A DNA stretch of 33,470 nt from Nitrospinales bacterium (GTDB lineage Bacteria > Nitrospinota > Nitrospinia > Nitrospinales > VA-1), in assembly GCA_022450865.1 (NCBI GenBank), contig JAKUOQ010000010.1:1-33470 (forward strand), given 5' to 3'. A model generated the notes under the pieces. The model was given only the letters and a program-made list of their open reading frames with translations, searched no databases and was not told the DNA's origin. Shown here piece by piece: positions 25,008 through 33,454 of this stretch; position 1 is the stretch's first letter; every line of letters starts with the position of its first letter. The position numbers and the translations under genes were made by a program.

Positions 25008-25412
25008 ATGATTTCTTGGAATAAGAAAAGAACAACCTTCCTTATAATTGGTTCCGGCGTCTGGATATTTTTCCTAATCGTATTATCAATTTACCTTTAT
25101 CCAGAAAAAAGAAATAATCCAAAATTAGAAAAGAAAGAATGGATTGATTTACTGCGAAAAGAGAACAAAAATCATGAAGAAAATATTGCTGTTCTAAAAA
25201 CATTAAAGGAACAAAAATCCTTTAACGTAGATAAGAGTGAAATTAAAATTTTAATTGAAAAATCTATCACTAGTCTTGGATCATCTATCTTGCAACATCA
25301 AAGGGAATACAATGAAAAAAAGGAAAGGTCTTTGAAGTTTCTTTTTTATGGATTAGGAATATTGGTAGGAACATGGGGTCTTCTCTATTTTTTTTCAGAA
25401 AAGAAAGGTTAG
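25008..25412 (+). CDS. hypothetical bitopic membrane protein with charged central region
   Basis: No family recognised. The 134 residues have an N-terminal membrane segment ('FLIIGSGVWIFFLIVLSIYLY') and a central, highly charged helical region rich in Lys and Glu (about 33-107), likely coiled-coil. A second membrane segment ('FLFYGLGILVGTWGLLYFF') precedes the end. This would place both termini on one side with a soluble hairpin-like middle. Codon use is very AT-rich. Its stop overlaps the stop of the convergent gene by four bases. Confidence 0.6.
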   Translation: MISWNKKRTTFLIIGSGVWIFFLIVLSIYLYPEKRNNPKLEKKEWIDLLRKENKNHEENIAVLKTLKEQKSFNVDKSEIKILIEKSITSLGSSILQHQREYNEKKERSLKFLFYGLGILVGTWGLLYFFSEKKG

Positions 25413-25843
25413 TTTTTATTTGTTTTTAAGCAACTTTGATAACCTGAAAAGAGAGTTTCGAAATTCTTAAAAGATTTTTTCATAACCTCAAGTTTTTTAA
25501 AACAGTTTTCCCCTCCATTTGCCTTAACCGTTTTTTTAAATTCTCTAGAACAATCGAACCCTAATTCCCCTTGTTTTATCATCTGCACGCAGGTTTTTAG
25601 CCTATTAGCTCTATATTTCAAATTGCTGAAAACCTTGTCACGATATTCTGCAGCAGGCCGGGCACATAGCTCAACATCGTCAATTTCCTGAATTAGTTGA
25701 TCCGCGTGATTATTGAATTTTATTTTTATATCATCACAAATAATTTGGTTGGCCCAGGCAGGAGAAGAAAAAAGAAGGATTATTGGTAAAAAGAATATAC
25801 AAAAATTTTTAAGGCCCCTAATATAGTGTGACCTTATATACAT
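25409..25843 (-). CDS. hypothetical exported cysteine-containing protein
   Basis: No family recognised. The 144-residue product has a signal peptide (charged start, then 'FCIFFLPIILLFSSPAWA' with likely cleavage after AWA). Six cysteines are spread through the mature part ('IICDD', 'LCAR', 'TCVQM', 'DCSR', 'NCFKK', 'SCLK'), suggesting up to three disulfides in the periplasm. The rest is helical and basic. The ribosome site is weak. A 6-base hairpin lies just upstream of the ATG. Confidence 0.6.
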   Translation of the reverse strand: MYIRSHYIRGLKNFCIFFLPIILLFSSPAWANQIICDDIKIKFNNHADQLIQEIDDVELCARPAAEYRDKVFSNLKYRANRLKTCVQMIKQGELGFDCSREFKKTVKANGGENCFKKLEVMKKSFKNFETLFSGYQSCLKTNKN

Positions 25844-25851
25844 TCTTCGAA

Positions 25852-25866
25852 CGCATTAAAAATGCG
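25852..25866. repeat. perfect small hairpin CGCATT-AAA-AATGCG
   Basis: A perfect 6-base stem with a 3-base loop sits between the cysS stop and the start of the small exported-protein gene, nine bases from that start. On either strand no T-run follows, so it is not a classical terminator; it may shield the start region. Confidence 0.35.
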
Positions 25867-25907
25867 AGTAGATTTCAAATAGACTGCTAAAACTTTTCCC
25901 CTTAAGA

Positions 25908-27335
25908 TCATTTAATCTTCCATTCGGTTCCATTGGCAGTATCTTCAATAAGCACACCTATTGCGGTTAGTTCGTCTCGGCAGCGATCCGCTTCGGCCCA
26001 GTTTTTTGATTTGCGAGCAATATTCCGGTCGGTGATCAATTGCTCGATTTTTTCAATATCGAGATCTAGGTTTTCCTTTTTTATCGAAAACAACTCTTCC
26101 TTAAATTTTTCGGGCGTACTAGCAAATAAACCGAGAACTTTTGCGGCCTTGATCCATGCATGAGCCGTTATGGCAAATTCCTCATCAATGGATGCTGAGT
26201 TCAGGTTTCGCAAACCTTCATTCAAATGCGCCATGACAACTGCGGTATTCAAATCGTCATTCATGGCTGTCTCAAAACTCTTTGTTAATGGATGCTCTTT
26301 GACTTTTTTCTGGAGCCCTGAAATAGAGTTTATGTCCAGACCTTTGATTTTTTCGTTGATTCCCGCTAGCCCTTCATAAAACCGAGTCATCACCTTGGTC
26401 GCGTCTTCCAGGTTCTTTTCAGAAAAATCGATAGGACTACGGTATTGACTGCTGATTAGAAACAGTCGCAATACTTCCGGATGATATTTTTTGTAAACAT
26501 CACGCAGAGTAAAAAAGTTGCCCAACGATTTCGACATTTTTTCCTTATCAATATTAACAAATCCATTATGCACCCAATATCGAACTGGCTGTTTGCCAGT
26601 GCATCCACAGGACTGAGCAATTTCGTTTTCGTGATGAGGAAAAATAAGGTCTTTGCCGCCCCCGTGAATATCAAAGGTATTGCCTAGATATTTTTTGCTC
26701 ATAGCAGAGCATTCAATATGCCAACCTGGCCGACCTTTTCCCCAAGGACTATCCCAGAAAGGTTCTCCCGGCTTACTCTTTTTCCATAACGCAAAATCCA
26801 GCGGATCTCTTTTTACTTCGTTGACTTCTACCCTAGCCCCCGATTGCAAATCATCGATATTTTTACCTGACAAACAACCGTAATCTTTGAAGGATTTAAT
26901 AGAATAAAAAACATCACCATCGGATTCATAAGCCTTTTCCTTATCGACCAGAGATTGGATCATATCCAACATTTCCTGGATGTGGTCGGTCGCTTTTGGT
27001 TCTTCAGTGGGTGAGGCAATATTTAGTTTCCCCATATCCTGATGAAAAGCTTCGATGTATTTTTGATTGATCTCCTGCCAATCTACACCCTCTTTGTTGG
27101 CACGGTTGATAATCTTGTCGTCGATGTCCGTGAAATTGCGGATGAAGCAAACCTTGTTACCGAGGTACTGCAGATAACGGTAAAGCGTATCAAAGGCAAT
27201 AGCAGAACGGGCATGACCCACATGGCAATAGTCATAAACGGTTACTCCACAGACATACATTCCGACATAGTTTTCTTTTTGCGGAACGAAGTCTTCCTTA
27301 TTGCCGCTCATGGTATTGAATATTTTAAAACTCAT
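25908..27335 (-). CDS. cysS: cysteinyl-tRNA synthetase
   Basis: CysS charges tRNA-Cys. The 475-residue class I synthetase shows the zinc ligand C29 ('YVCGVTVYD'), the HIGH-type HVGH at 38-41, 'GWHIECSAMS' and 'FPHHENEIAQS' completing the zinc site, and KMSKS in 'KEKMSKSLGNFF'. The C-terminal helical anticodon-recognition region follows, ending 'TANGTEWKIK'. Length and motifs are complete. It stands alone between hypothetical and TPR genes. Confidence 0.98.
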   Translation of the reverse strand: MSFKIFNTMSGNKEDFVPQKENYVGMYVCGVTVYDYCHVGHARSAIAFDTLYRYLQYLGNKVCFIRNFTDIDDKIINRANKEGVDWQEINQKYIEAFHQDMGKLNIASPTEEPKATDHIQEMLDMIQSLVDKEKAYESDGDVFYSIKSFKDYGCLSGKNIDDLQSGARVEVNEVKRDPLDFALWKKSKPGEPFWDSPWGKGRPGWHIECSAMSKKYLGNTFDIHGGGKDLIFPHHENEIAQSCGCTGKQPVRYWVHNGFVNIDKEKMSKSLGNFFTLRDVYKKYHPEVLRLFLISSQYRSPIDFSEKNLEDATKVMTRFYEGLAGINEKIKGLDINSISGLQKKVKEHPLTKSFETAMNDDLNTAVVMAHLNEGLRNLNSASIDEEFAITAHAWIKAAKVLGLFASTPEKFKEELFSIKKENLDLDIEKIEQLITDRNIARKSKNWAEADRCRDELTAIGVLIEDTANGTEWKIK

Positions 27336-27509
27336 CAGAGTAGGCTTTATAAAAAAAGGGTTTAACGTTATTTTGTAAAGTATTCTTTTTTATATTCAGG
27401 TTTGATTTTACTCTATTTCTAACCAGTGAGGTAGGTCTGTAACTAAAACTTTACGGGTTCTCTGAGTCGTGAATATTTTAGAAACAAAAAAGTCGATTAT
27501 TTCTTGCCT

Positions 27510-27523
27510 CCCCTACTAAGGGG
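27510..27523. terminator. hairpin spanning the stop codon of the TPR-cupredoxin gene
   Basis: CCCCT-ACTA-AGGGG (plus strand) is a perfect 5-base GC-rich stem with a 4-base loop that includes the minus-strand TAG stop. A T-rich run on the minus strand appears only about 20 bases later, so it could be a transcript-end stabiliser or weak terminator. Confidence 0.35.
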
Positions 27524-29483
27524 TTGGCTGGATACGCGCTTCAAGCTCTGTGACATTATTGCGCAGTGCTGCGACGGCAAAATTAGCCTGACTTTTTAAA
27601 GATGCTTCTGTCACTGGTTTTTCTGATTTTCCGTAGCCTGAGATTTCTTTACGAATTTTATCCAGTTTTCGTTCCAGAAGAATACTACGTTTGGAGCTGA
27701 AACTTTTGGCAATGGCGTCTTTTAGGCCTTCGCCGTCAAAATGTTTGGTGATAGCCATCAACATGCGTTTTCGGGAAATGAATTTTTTTCCATTTTTCCA
27801 GTCTTCAATAGCCTGATATATTTCTCTTTCAATATTGTCAACGATAGCGTTGTAATCAGTAGGGTCAGTCATGTCATGGATTTCTCCCCTGACAGAAGCC
27901 GACTTGATATCAAAATCAAAAGTCTGGTTGACACCCTTAAGGTCAGCTGAGCGGATATTTGCATTGACTTCATCGGGACTCAGCATAGGTGCCCAAACCT
28001 GCATGATATAACCCTCACTTTTAACATTCTTAAATTCATATTCTCCTTTTTCATTTGGTTGGGTGTAATAACCATTAGGAACAACGAATAAAGTGCCGAT
28101 CATGTCTTTATGCATATTGCATCGCAAAACTATAGGCCCTGCTTTGTTGACTTCGATGGATTTAAATGAGCCCGAGGCCATAGCACCGAGATTGAACTGG
28201 TTGCCTTGGGATTTAGAAAAAATATTATGCACTTCCCTATCTTGGTTTGAGAAAGTGATAGTCGCTCCTACCTGAACGATAGAGTGACGGGGTTGGAAAT
28301 TTAATCCACTCTGCTGGATGGTGATGGATACCCCTTTTTTTTGTTCTTTAATCCGCATTTTAGTTTTTGTTTCGAGGAAAACCAATGTATTTGGACTGGG
28401 TGGCCTACCGTTAATAAGAATTTTTCCTTTAACGTGAGTGGTTTCGTTGACTTTTTTGGATCCTTCCATTTTATGGTCGGATCCTTCAGTTTTATTTTTC
28501 TCTTTTTTAATTTCCGGTTCATTTGCAAGCGAAGCTGCTTTGACTTCTTTTGTCGGTTCTAGCTTCTTCTCTTGTTTCGGTTGATTTATGGGTTTTTTGG
28601 TATCCACATTATATTTGCCCAAGGCAGTGAGCATTTGAACTACAAAGGGTTTTTCATATTGCTTGTCTAGTTCGATAGCTTTTAAAAAATGCGGTGCTGC
28701 CAATTCGAATTTTTTCTGGATTCCAAGAACGATCCCAAGGTTGAAATGAGCCAGCGCGAAGTTAGGTTGGATGGCAATGGCTTTTTTATAAACCATCGTT
28801 TCCTGATCGTACATTTTTTTTCTGCCATACGATTTTCCTAGGAGGTTGTAGGCCATGAGATGGTTGGAATCAAGCTCTATTGTTTTTTCGAACAGACGGA
28901 TGGCATCTTCAGGAAGGTCTCCTTCTAGTTGCGACATACCCCAGTTAAAAGTAATTTCACTGTCGTTAGGGGCCAGTTCATGTGCGCGTGCAAAGCGTTT
29001 ATTAGCGCCTTTAAATTTTTTCGCCATTCTCAACGCAGCCCCCCAGATGGAATAAAGGTCCGATGAGTCGGGACTGATTAAAGAGGCTTTTTCAAACTCT
29101 CTATTACCGGCATTGTATTCACCTTTCTCAGTAAGTTTCATGCCCTTTTGGATATGTTCCAAAGTTTTTCTAGGCAACGTCGAATTGGGAGCAGGGGCGG
29201 TAGTTGCTGTTTTAACCAGATTCCCTAAGTCTGTTTTCGCGGTCGAAACTATTTCCCGGGATGTTAAACTATCACTGTTTGCTGTGGATTTTTGATTATC
29301 TGATTTAGTCTTGGATTTTTTTTGAGATTCTTGATAGTTCTCATAGGGTTCGAGGTTACTGGGGGGAGTTGAATAAAACATTAGAGCCCAAAGCCCAACT
29401 CCAACTATTGCCAGCCCTATAATCGTCATGATAGAGTTTTTTAGTAAATTTGTTGACTCTGTTTTTTTGTGTTTTGAATCCAT
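27516..29483 (-). CDS. membrane-anchored TPR protein fused to a cupredoxin domain
   Basis: I do not recognise a named family for the whole 655-residue chain. Residues 17-38 form a membrane anchor. A polar linker leads to about five TPR repeats (roughly 107-290; 'AYNLLGKSYGRKKMYDQE', 'AHFNLGIVLGIQKKFELA'). A Lys/Glu-rich linker (295-345) follows. Next is a cupredoxin-like domain (about 350-470) with type 1 copper ligands placed as H419 ('EVHNIF'), C455, H458 and M461 ('RCNMHKDM'). The C-x2-H-x2-M spacing is that of amicyanin. A beta-rich part and a charged helical tail follow. Topology suggests the bulk is periplasmic. A copper-dependent redox or scaffold role is inferred. It has its own promoter and a long leader. 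Confidence 0.85.
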   Translation of the reverse strand: MDSKHKKTESTNLLKNSIMTIIGLAIVGVGLWALMFYSTPPSNLEPYENYQESQKKSKTKSDNQKSTANSDSLTSREIVSTAKTDLGNLVKTATTAPAPNSTLPRKTLEHIQKGMKLTEKGEYNAGNREFEKASLISPDSSDLYSIWGAALRMAKKFKGANKRFARAHELAPNDSEITFNWGMSQLEGDLPEDAIRLFEKTIELDSNHLMAYNLLGKSYGRKKMYDQETMVYKKAIAIQPNFALAHFNLGIVLGIQKKFELAAPHFLKAIELDKQYEKPFVVQMLTALGKYNVDTKKPINQPKQEKKLEPTKEVKAASLANEPEIKKEKNKTEGSDHKMEGSKKVNETTHVKGKILINGRPPSPNTLVFLETKTKMRIKEQKKGVSITIQQSGLNFQPRHSIVQVGATITFSNQDREVHNIFSKSQGNQFNLGAMASGSFKSIEVNKAGPIVLRCNMHKDMIGTLFVVPNGYYTQPNEKGEYEFKNVKSEGYIMQVWAPMLSPDEVNANIRSADLKGVNQTFDFDIKSASVRGEIHDMTDPTDYNAIVDNIEREIYQAIEDWKNGKKFISRKRMLMAITKHFDGEGLKDAIAKSFSSKRSILLERKLDKIRKEISGYGKSEKPVTEASLKSQANFAVAALRNNVTELEARIQPTP

Positions 29484-29828
29484 GATTTGTTTCTATAGTC
29501 CTCTAATCATTGTTGATAACCCATTTGATCAAGATCTCTGTGGCTCAGTATTTCTCCCCTGTCTTCCAAATAATGTATTAGATCATAATTCTGACCAGTG
29601 CAATTTATTCGCTCAAAGAGTTTTTAATTAATTTTGGGAATAATCAGGTTGAATTTTCTCGAGTAATACGATTAAATCATAGCCGCAAACGACCTGTCAA
29701 CTGAACAGCTTCGTTTGGAGGGGTGATTATTTCTAGCCAACGAGATTTTTCTACTCTCTTTTATTACACAAACCGCTTGGGTGAACAGGTTTTTGTACTA
29801 ATTTGAAACCCGACCAGTAAAAATACAA
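29484..29828. other. intergenic region between the TPR-cupredoxin gene and dcd
   Basis: No gene is seen in these 345 bases. It includes a strong minus-strand promoter (29671-29700) that leaves a leader of roughly 180 bases before the TPR-cupredoxin start. No clear promoter for dcd is recognised. No stable GC-rich fold stands out by eye in the leader. Confidence 0.5.
29671..29700 (-). promoter_or_regulatory. sigma70-type promoter for the TPR-cupredoxin gene
   Basis: On the minus strand a perfect TTGACA (29695-29700) is followed after 18 bases by TTTAAT (29671-29676), a 5/6 match to the -10 consensus. The start point would be near 29664, about 180 bases before the ATG at 29483. Confidence 0.5.
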
Positions 29829-31001
29829 ATGGAATCCACTACCGAAATAGAGAATTCGGACCTTGCTACCTTCTTAAAAGGTAAGTCCGGTTATCTTCCC
29901 TGTCAGCATATCGAAAAGGCTTTGAAGGAAGAGATAATTTGCTCAAAAATTCCTATTGAAAGTTCGCAGATACAACCGGTGAGTTTGGATTTACGATTGG
30001 GACAAAAGGCCTACCGTATTCAGTGTAGCTTTTTACCTGAGAACGAGCCAGTGGAAACTCGTTTAAAAGAAATAACGCTTTATGAGTTTGATATCTCTAA
30101 AGGGGGAATTTTAGAAAAGAATGCGATTTATCTTATCCCTCTAATGGAAGAATTGAATCTTCCTCCTTCGTTTTATGGTTTAGCCAATCCGAAAAGCTCT
30201 ACAGGTCGTTTGGATATGTTCACCCGGGTGATTGTAGATGGCGGCCATCGATTTGATGAAATTCCACGTGGTTATCGCGGTAAGATTTATCTGGAGGTGA
30301 TTCCTCGATCTTTTCCTGTAAAAGTAAAAACAGGGTTGTCATTGAATCAATTGCGAGTTGCGCACGTTACCTCGCATACCCTAGGTAAACAGGGATTGGA
30401 GATCAAATATAAAAGTAATCCTATTCTATTTGATCGCAATGGATTTGCCATACCTTTCGATCAGGTGAAAGTGGAAGGTGGAGTTTATGTCGGAGTGGAT
30501 GTTTCAGGTGACCAACCCGATTCCATTGTGGCTTATAAGGCCAAAACCAACTCCAATGTTATTGACCTTTCCAAAATAGGCCATTACAAGGCGGAAGAAT
30601 TTTGGGAACCCATTTATAGGCCAAAAAAGAACCGATTGATCCTGGAACCGGAAAGCTTTTATATTATGATGTCCAAAGAAAAGATTTGTATCTGGCCAGA
30701 TTGGTTGGCAGAAATGATTGCCTATGAGCCGAATAGCGGTGAACTGCGCACCCATTATGCCGGTTTTTTTGATTCTGGTTTTGGATGGAACGGCACGGAT
30801 GAACTGATGAATCAGGGAACTCGTGCAGTGATGGAAGTTCGTCCCCATGATGTGCCATTTATGGTGGAACACGGACAAACTTTTTGCCGGCTCAAGTTTG
30901 AGCGGGTAATAGAAAGACCTGATCGGGTTTATGGAGTTGAATTGAAATCAAATTACCATTCTCAGGGATTGGCCTTGAGTAAATATTTTGAACCACACTA
31001 G
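29829..31001 (+). CDS. dcd: 2'-deoxycytidine 5'-triphosphate deaminase, long form
   Basis: This enzyme deaminates dCTP to dUTP for thymidylate synthesis. The 390-residue length is that of the two-domain Dcd found in alphaproteobacteria and others, not the about 190-residue E. coli form. Family landmarks are 'IQPVSLDLRLG' (N-terminal domain), 'GLANPKSSTGRLDMFTRVIVDG' (quoted in part: ANPKSSTGRLDMFTR) and 'YRGKIYLEVIPRSFPVKV'. The second half repeats the fold, with 'GFFDSGFGWNG' and 'EVRPHDVPFMVEHGQ'. It has no clear ribosome site. It precedes scpB by 35 bases. Confidence 0.92.
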   Translation: MESTTEIENSDLATFLKGKSGYLPCQHIEKALKEEIICSKIPIESSQIQPVSLDLRLGQKAYRIQCSFLPENEPVETRLKEITLYEFDISKGGILEKNAIYLIPLMEELNLPPSFYGLANPKSSTGRLDMFTRVIVDGGHRFDEIPRGYRGKIYLEVIPRSFPVKVKTGLSLNQLRVAHVTSHTLGKQGLEIKYKSNPILFDRNGFAIPFDQVKVEGGVYVGVDVSGDQPDSIVAYKAKTNSNVIDLSKIGHYKAEEFWEPIYRPKKNRLILEPESFYIMMSKEKICIWPDWLAEMIAYEPNSGELRTHYAGFFDSGFGWNGTDELMNQGTRAVMEVRPHDVPFMVEHGQTFCRLKFERVIERPDRVYGVELKSNYHSQGLALSKYFEPH

Positions 31002-31036
31002 GTATTTCGACCAAATTTAAGGATATTGAGATAAGT

Positions 31037-31666
31037 ATGGAACGAGATGAATTAAAATCCATCATTGAAAATGTTTTGTTGGCAGCTGACCAGCCTGTCC
31101 ATGCTGGCGAGCTTCAAAAGCTTTTTCTGAACACGGCAGAAAAAAATGACTTGCAGTCGATCCTAGATGAGTTGAAGGAAGAATATCAGTCTCGGAACCT
31201 ACAGATTTTAGAAGTGGCCGATGGTTACCAGTTGTGTACCCGGCACGAATTCAATGATTGGATTCGTAAATTTCTTAAACTGGACAGGTCATCACGTTTG
31301 TCGCAACCTAGTTTGGATGCGCTTTCGATCATTGCCTATAAGCAACCTCTCACACGCCAGGAGTTAGACGATATTCGAGGAGTAGATTCTAGTGGTGTTA
31401 TCAAGACTCTATTAGAGAAAAAAGTGATAGCTCCCGCAGGACGAAAAAAAGTACCTGGACGGCCTATCATGTATCGCACGACTCAAAAGTTTCTGGAATA
31501 TTTTGGATTGAAAGATTTGAGCGATTTGCCGACTTTGGAAGATTTAAAAGAAGAGTTGGATGGCGATGACCCTCCTTTGCAAACGCAAATAGAATTTGCA
31601 ACTGGAGAATCTAGGTCTTCTGAATCTGAAGTGGTTGAAGATGAGGAAGATATCTCACCCGCATAG
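31037..31666 (+). CDS. scpB: segregation and condensation protein B
   Basis: ScpB is a winged-helix subunit that, with ScpA, forms the regulatory part of the SMC condensin acting on the nucleoid. The 209-residue protein has the typical N-terminus 'IIENVLLAADQPVHAGELQKL', the core 'LSIIAYKQPLTRQELDDIRG' and 'GRPIMYRTTQKFLEYFGL'. An acidic tail ends the protein. scpA, its usual neighbour, is not adjacent; dcd is upstream instead. It is followed 52 bases later by an RluB-type gene, a common scpB neighbour. Confidence 0.95.
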   Translation: MERDELKSIIENVLLAADQPVHAGELQKLFLNTAEKNDLQSILDELKEEYQSRNLQILEVADGYQLCTRHEFNDWIRKFLKLDRSSRLSQPSLDALSIIAYKQPLTRQELDDIRGVDSSGVIKTLLEKKVIAPAGRKKVPGRPIMYRTTQKFLEYFGLKDLSDLPTLEDLKEELDGDDPPLQTQIEFATGESRSSESEVVEDEEDISPA

Positions 31667-31718
31667 AGTCTCATCGCAGAAACAATCTCCTAGTGGTTTA
31701 ACCATTCTTTTTCACATT

Positions 31719-32480
31719 ATGAAAATTCGTATACAAAAAATTATTGCTGACGCTGGTCTTGCTTCTCGAAGGGAAGGGGAAAGATGGATTCAAGAAGGAA
31801 AGGTCCAGGTCAATAATAAAGTGGTGACCCAATTAGGTTCGTTAGCAGATCCTGGTGTGGATCGAATAAAAGTTTCTGGAAAGGTGATTCCAAAAAAGCA
31901 GGATGGGGTTTATGTGGTTTTAAATAAACCTACAGGTTGCCTCACAACCATGGCGGAAGATAAGCGTGGCCGAGCGACAGTCATGGAATATGTGCGAGCT
32001 ACAAAAGTCAGAGTTTTTCCAGTGGGGCGTCTTGATTATAATACGCAGGGGGTGTTGCTTTTTACTAATGATGGTGCGCTGGCTAAAAAACTTTTGTTGC
32101 CGAGATATAAGGTTGAGCGGACTTATAAAGTAAAAATTTCAGGGGTCCCCAACGAAAAAACATTGAAACGGTTAGCACGTGGAATTCATATTGATGACGA
32201 AAAATTTCAACCCATTGACACCAAAATTCAAAGAACCAGTGGGAAAAATTGCTTTCTTATAATGACGCTCGTTGAAGGTAAAAATAGGCATATTAAAAAA
32301 GTTTGTGAGCATATTAGGCACCCTGTTATTAAATTGCAGCGCACCCACTTTGGCGGATTAAATTTGACGGGGCTTCCTTTAGGAGCTTGTCGGTTTTTGA
32401 GTCCGAAAGAAGTAAAGTCCCTTAAAAAACTTGTGATAGATGAGCCCCCCGCCAATCGTCTAGCAAAGAAAAAACGATGA
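31719..32480 (+). CDS. rluB: RluB/RsuA-family pseudouridine synthase
   Basis: This enzyme makes pseudouridine in rRNA (RluB acts on 23S rRNA). The ATG at 31719 is chosen because it begins the S4 domain directly ('MKIRIQKIIADAGLASRREGE'-type start); the ORF-track start lies inside scpB and adds 41 unrelated residues. The 253-residue protein has the S4 domain (1-60) and the catalytic signature 'VGRLDYNTQGVLLFTNDG', followed by 'EGKNRHIKKVCEHI'. The C-terminus is short and basic. Its stop overlaps the next gene's ATG (ATGA). RluB versus RluE/RluF cannot be fully settled by eye. Confidence 0.92.
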   Translation: MKIRIQKIIADAGLASRREGERWIQEGKVQVNNKVVTQLGSLADPGVDRIKVSGKVIPKKQDGVYVVLNKPTGCLTTMAEDKRGRATVMEYVRATKVRVFPVGRLDYNTQGVLLFTNDGALAKKLLLPRYKVERTYKVKISGVPNEKTLKRLARGIHIDDEKFQPIDTKIQRTSGKNCFLIMTLVEGKNRHIKKVCEHIRHPVIKLQRTHFGGLNLTGLPLGACRFLSPKEVKSLKKLVIDEPPANRLAKKKR

Positions 32481-33451
32481 GGAAAAGTTTCCCAATAAAA
32501 CACTACTGGTTTCTGGGTCTTTTTGTTTTTGTTGGATTGCAATTCGATGATGGGTTTGCGCTGGCGCAGCCTATATTAAAAGATTCTTATCAAGGCATTG
32601 GCCAGGTCCCGGCAAAAAATGAAAACTATGTTGAAGCACGTAGGAAAGCTGTAATTTATGCCATGAAAAATGCCATGGAAAAAGTATTTAAAGATTTAAT
32701 GGATGAAGAAAAGTTTGCTACAAATCAGAGGGAGCTCAAAAAAATTATTCGGCGTGCAAGCAGATATGTGAAAAGCTATAGGTACTTGGAGTCTCAGGAT
32801 CACATCGAAAATAAGACCAGTGAAGTGGTTTTACAGGTTCGTTTTTTTTCTGGCGCGGTAAATCAGGCTTTAGTAGGTTTGGGCATTATCGCTGGGCCTA
32901 TTAGCGAACACAAAGTGGTCGTTCTAATAAAGGAAAGCAGTTTTACGGCAGCGCCTCTTTCATCTTTTTGGGACATCGTTCCCATATCAGAGACGCAGCT
33001 TGCACAAAACCTTTTGGAATCAGGAGTGGAAGTTATTGGCCGGGGCCAAATTCGCGATGCTATTCCTGAAGCTGTTGTTTTAGGTGCCATTAAGGGAAAT
33101 ACTGAAGATATAAGGAATATCGGCTTGAAAGCCGGGGCAGATATCGTTATCGTGGGAACGGCTATTTCAAAATTAAAAATAAATAAGCCAACCGGAATAA
33201 AAATGGTTCAAGTTAATATCAGTGCCAAGGCTGTTTCTATCGCCGACTCTTTCTTGATTGCGGCTAAGAGCGATTTTACTACAGTTAAAAGTGAATATGA
33301 ATTGTTGGCAGAACTAGAAGCCTTTGATATGACAAGTCAAAAACTTGCAGACTTTCTGCTACCTTCTTTTCATCGTTATTGGGAGAAAGGGCTACAGGCC
33401 TCCGAAGAAAAGGTGACAAACGCTCCACCGATGCCCATGGCGGATATGTAA
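32477..33451 (+). CDS. exported protein with FlgT/LPP20-like N-terminal domain
   Basis: No confident family name. The 324-residue protein has a signal peptide (basic start, hydrophobic 'YWFLGLFVFVGLQF', cleavage probably after 'ALAQ'). The first mature domain (about 40-130) has the 'ARRKAVIYAMKNAMEKV' helix and beta strands seen in FlgT N-terminal/LPP20-type domains. The second part (about 140-310), with 'VVVLIKESSF' and 'LKAGADIVIVGTAISKL', looks like the CsgG-like or FlgT middle domain. FlgT works at the flagellar base, but no flagellar genes are present here. Translationally coupled to rluB by ATGA overlap. Confidence 0.7.
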   Translation: MRKSFPIKHYWFLGLFVFVGLQFDDGFALAQPILKDSYQGIGQVPAKNENYVEARRKAVIYAMKNAMEKVFKDLMDEEKFATNQRELKKIIRRASRYVKSYRYLESQDHIENKTSEVVLQVRFFSGAVNQALVGLGIIAGPISEHKVVVLIKESSFTAAPLSSFWDIVPISETQLAQNLLESGVEVIGRGQIRDAIPEAVVLGAIKGNTEDIRNIGLKAGADIVIVGTAISKLKINKPTGIKMVQVNISAKAVSIADSFLIAAKSDFTTVKSEYELLAELEAFDMTSQKLADFLLPSFHRYWEKGLQASEEKVTNAPPMPMADM

Positions 33452-33454
33452 ATC

